From positions 1 through 5,971 of the forward strand of contig DLXL01000544.1 in the NCBI GenBank assembly GCA_003448025.1: 5,971 nucleotides of DNA. Reading direction: 5' to 3'. A model generated the notes under the pieces. It did no database searches and was not told the origin of the DNA. It worked only from the letters and a program-made list of their open reading frames with translations. Origin of the DNA: Saprospirales bacterium. Lineage in GTDB: Bacteria > Bacteroidota > Bacteroidia > Chitinophagales > Saprospiraceae. Shown here piece by piece: positions 4,775 through 5,971 of the stretch. Both the position numbers and the translations under genes were made by a program. Positions within the stretch are counted from its first letter, which is position 1. Each line of letters begins with the position of its first letter.

Positions 4775-5935
4775 CTACGCCTTCTCCCGAAATTTGGTTA
4801 CATACACCATGCCACCCAGGCTAATGAGGAACAGACAAATAGAAATAATTTCAGCCTGTGTTAATTGGAACCCAAGCACTTCGTGCACCACGTTCACCCG
4901 GATTTTTTCAATGATAAAACGTTCTACGGCAATCAGGCCCAGGTAAATGAAGAACATCATACCCACGGTTTTGATGCGGCTGCGCAACGACCAAAGGATC
5001 AAAAAAATGATGCTCATCATGATCACCTCATAGAAGGGTGTCGGGAAAACAGGGTTGGCCAACTCGCGGCAATAATCAAACTGACAACCTTCTATGGGAA
5101 CCCCCTCTTTCAATACATTATGCGGATAACGGTATGTCCACATCCAGTCGGGAAGGAACGACATCCAGTCTGGTTTCGGAGCAAGATTGTCGATGCCCCA
5201 GTCGCCATCACCTGAAAGTTGGCAACCAATTCGGCCAAATCCATAACCGGCGGTCAGAGAAGGAGCAACGGCATCTGCAGTAGGCCAGAATGGGATATTA
5301 TGACGCCACATATACCATACTACCATGACAAATCCCATCACCAATCCGCCAAAGAATGCCAGTCCGCCGCCGGAGGTCAACGAACCTATGGGGTCTTGAA
5401 TAAACGACTCCCAGTTGTCGAACAAATCAAACAATTTAGCGCCGAGAATACCGCCAATAGCAGCCATAACGGTCATTTCGCTCAGGCGGTCGTGCGGATA
5501 CAGTTTGCGTTCGGTTACCTTGGGTTCTGGCAGTTTGCGGCGTTGGCCATCCCACCAGGTGAATCCGGCCAGGGCTGCGGCGCCCAGGATACCGCCAATC
5601 CAGTGCATCTTTCCGGAGAGAATAACCGAAGCCGGATCATGCCGGAATTCAGCATAATGCAGGTATGCATATAGGCCTTTCCCGAAAATAAGCAAGCCTG
5701 CTATTGCATTCGACAGGATTTCGCCTATACTGGCAGGCAACCCTTCCGTTATTTTCACCACATCAGGCACATAAAAACCCTCTTTGGCCTTGCGGCGCAG
5801 CTCGATGTTGAATACCAGCGCGCTCACCAAAAACGAAAGCGCCAGTACAAAACCGAAGGTCTTGAAAATAGACAACCAGTTGTCAGGCGAAGTACCAATC
5901 AGGTCGTGAAAAAGATAAGAAAGGTCTGGGTACAT
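4775..5935 (-). CDS. lgt: Divergent prolipoprotein diacylglyceryl transferase (Lgt) family protein
   Basis: Lgt transfers diacylglycerol from phosphatidylglycerol to the lipobox cysteine of prolipoproteins in the inner membrane. This 386-residue protein is much longer than E. coli Lgt (about 290). TM1 (about 20-45) is followed by an extra block (about 55-145) holding two further hydrophobic stretches; then the normal core resumes: GGILGAKLF (161-169), SGGGLAFFGG (188-197), PTADAVAPSLTAGYGFGRIG (about 218-237), FYE (301-303), and VERFIIEKIR (337-346). The Lgt signature is GRIGCQLSGDGDWG (234-247), with the conserved Arg235. By eye, E. coli His103 corresponds to Phe195, Asn146 to Cys238, Glu151 to Asp, and Tyr235 to Ile335, while the Arg239 equivalent (Arg339) is kept. 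Cys284 and Cys289 in a large loop could form a disulfide. It may be a lineage variant of true Lgt or a paralogue with a different substrate; family membership is surer than activity. The ATG at 5935 lies five bases from an octamer array, with no Shine-Dalgarno sequence. Confidence 0.85.
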   Translation of the reverse strand: MYPDLSYLFHDLIGTSPDNWLSIFKTFGFVLALSFLVSALVFNIELRRKAKEGFYVPDVVKITEGLPASIGEILSNAIAGLLIFGKGLYAYLHYAEFRHDPASVILSGKMHWIGGILGAAALAGFTWWDGQRRKLPEPKVTERKLYPHDRLSEMTVMAAIGGILGAKLFDLFDNWESFIQDPIGSLTSGGGLAFFGGLVMGFVMVVWYMWRHNIPFWPTADAVAPSLTAGYGFGRIGCQLSGDGDWGIDNLAPKPDWMSFLPDWMWTYRYPHNVLKEGVPIEGCQFDYCRELANPVFPTPFYEVIMMSIIFLILWSLRSRIKTVGMMFFIYLGLIAVERFIIEKIRVNVVHEVLGFQLTQAEIISICLFLISLGGMVYVTKFREKA

Positions 5936-5940
5936 ATAGA

Positions 5941-5971
5941 GTGTTTGGGTGTTTGGGTGTTTTGGTGTTTT
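5941..5971. repeat. Octamer array, nearly four units (GTGTTTGG), cut by the window edge
   Basis: GTGTTTGG (5941-5948), GTGTTTGG (5949-5956), GTGTTTTG (5957-5964) and a partial GTGTTTT (5965-5971), preceded by GA (5939-5940). GAGTGTTTGGGTG (5939-5951) is the exact reverse complement of CACCCAAACACTC at 73-85 and 89-101, so this is the same repeat family as the array at 70-101, inverted. It sits directly upstream of the Lgt-type gene and must form its leader or promoter region. It probably continues outside the window. Confidence 0.88.

Noticed and set aside
112..5674. Many plus-strand reading frames of 60-160 codons across the window.
   Set aside because: They lie opposite strongly supported minus-strand genes (lptC, sodA, kinase, Lgt homologue), have low-complexity or implausible compositions and match no recognisable domain.

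Overview
This window looks like ordinary chromosomal DNA from a member of the Bacteroidota, possibly close to the Saprospiria. That placement is an inference from gene types (an LptC lipoprotein, a TPR-containing HisKA_3 sensor kinase, an unusual long Lgt-type protein), from a Bacteroidota-type promoter (TTG-N19-TAnnTTTG), from the lack of Shine-Dalgarno sequences before the starts, and from the repeat-rich spacers. All six supported genes lie on the minus strand, so the transcriptional order runs from high to low coordinates. I see no tRNA, rRNA, CRISPR array, complete insertion sequence or phage gene.

Layout in transcriptional order: (1) 5971-4775, an octamer repeat array directly against the start of an Lgt-type prolipoprotein diacylglyceryl transferase homologue; (2) 4715-2934, a secreted-N-terminus, TPR-containing, one-TM sensor histidine kinase whose stop codon lies inside a perfect hairpin; (3) 2933-2454, a 480-base gene-free spacer with several hairpins, one of them a good minus-strand terminator, and a short direct repeat; (4) 2453-1980, a stand-alone GyrI-like effector-binding domain protein; (5) 1886-1269, a Mn-type superoxide dismutase followed by a strong hairpin terminator; (6) 1151-645, a five-TM protein of unknown function with a good promoter abutting that terminator; (7) 645-100, LptC, coupled to the preceding gene by a TGATG overlap; (8) 101-1, a second octamer array in the opposite orientation and a GGCGCGAA repeat.

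Functionally, the window touches the envelope at three places: lipoprotein modification (Lgt homologue), envelope sensing (histidine kinase) and LPS transport (LptC and perhaps its membrane-protein neighbour). It also has one oxidative-stress gene. The genes look like separate small transcription units rather than one system. The most interesting points are the Lgt homologue, which has an internally duplicated core and lacks several residues regarded as catalytic in E. coli Lgt; the inverted octamer arrays at the two ends; and the hairpin-rich spacer behind a kinase that has no response regulator beside it. I did not find convincing evidence of a wholly new biological system.
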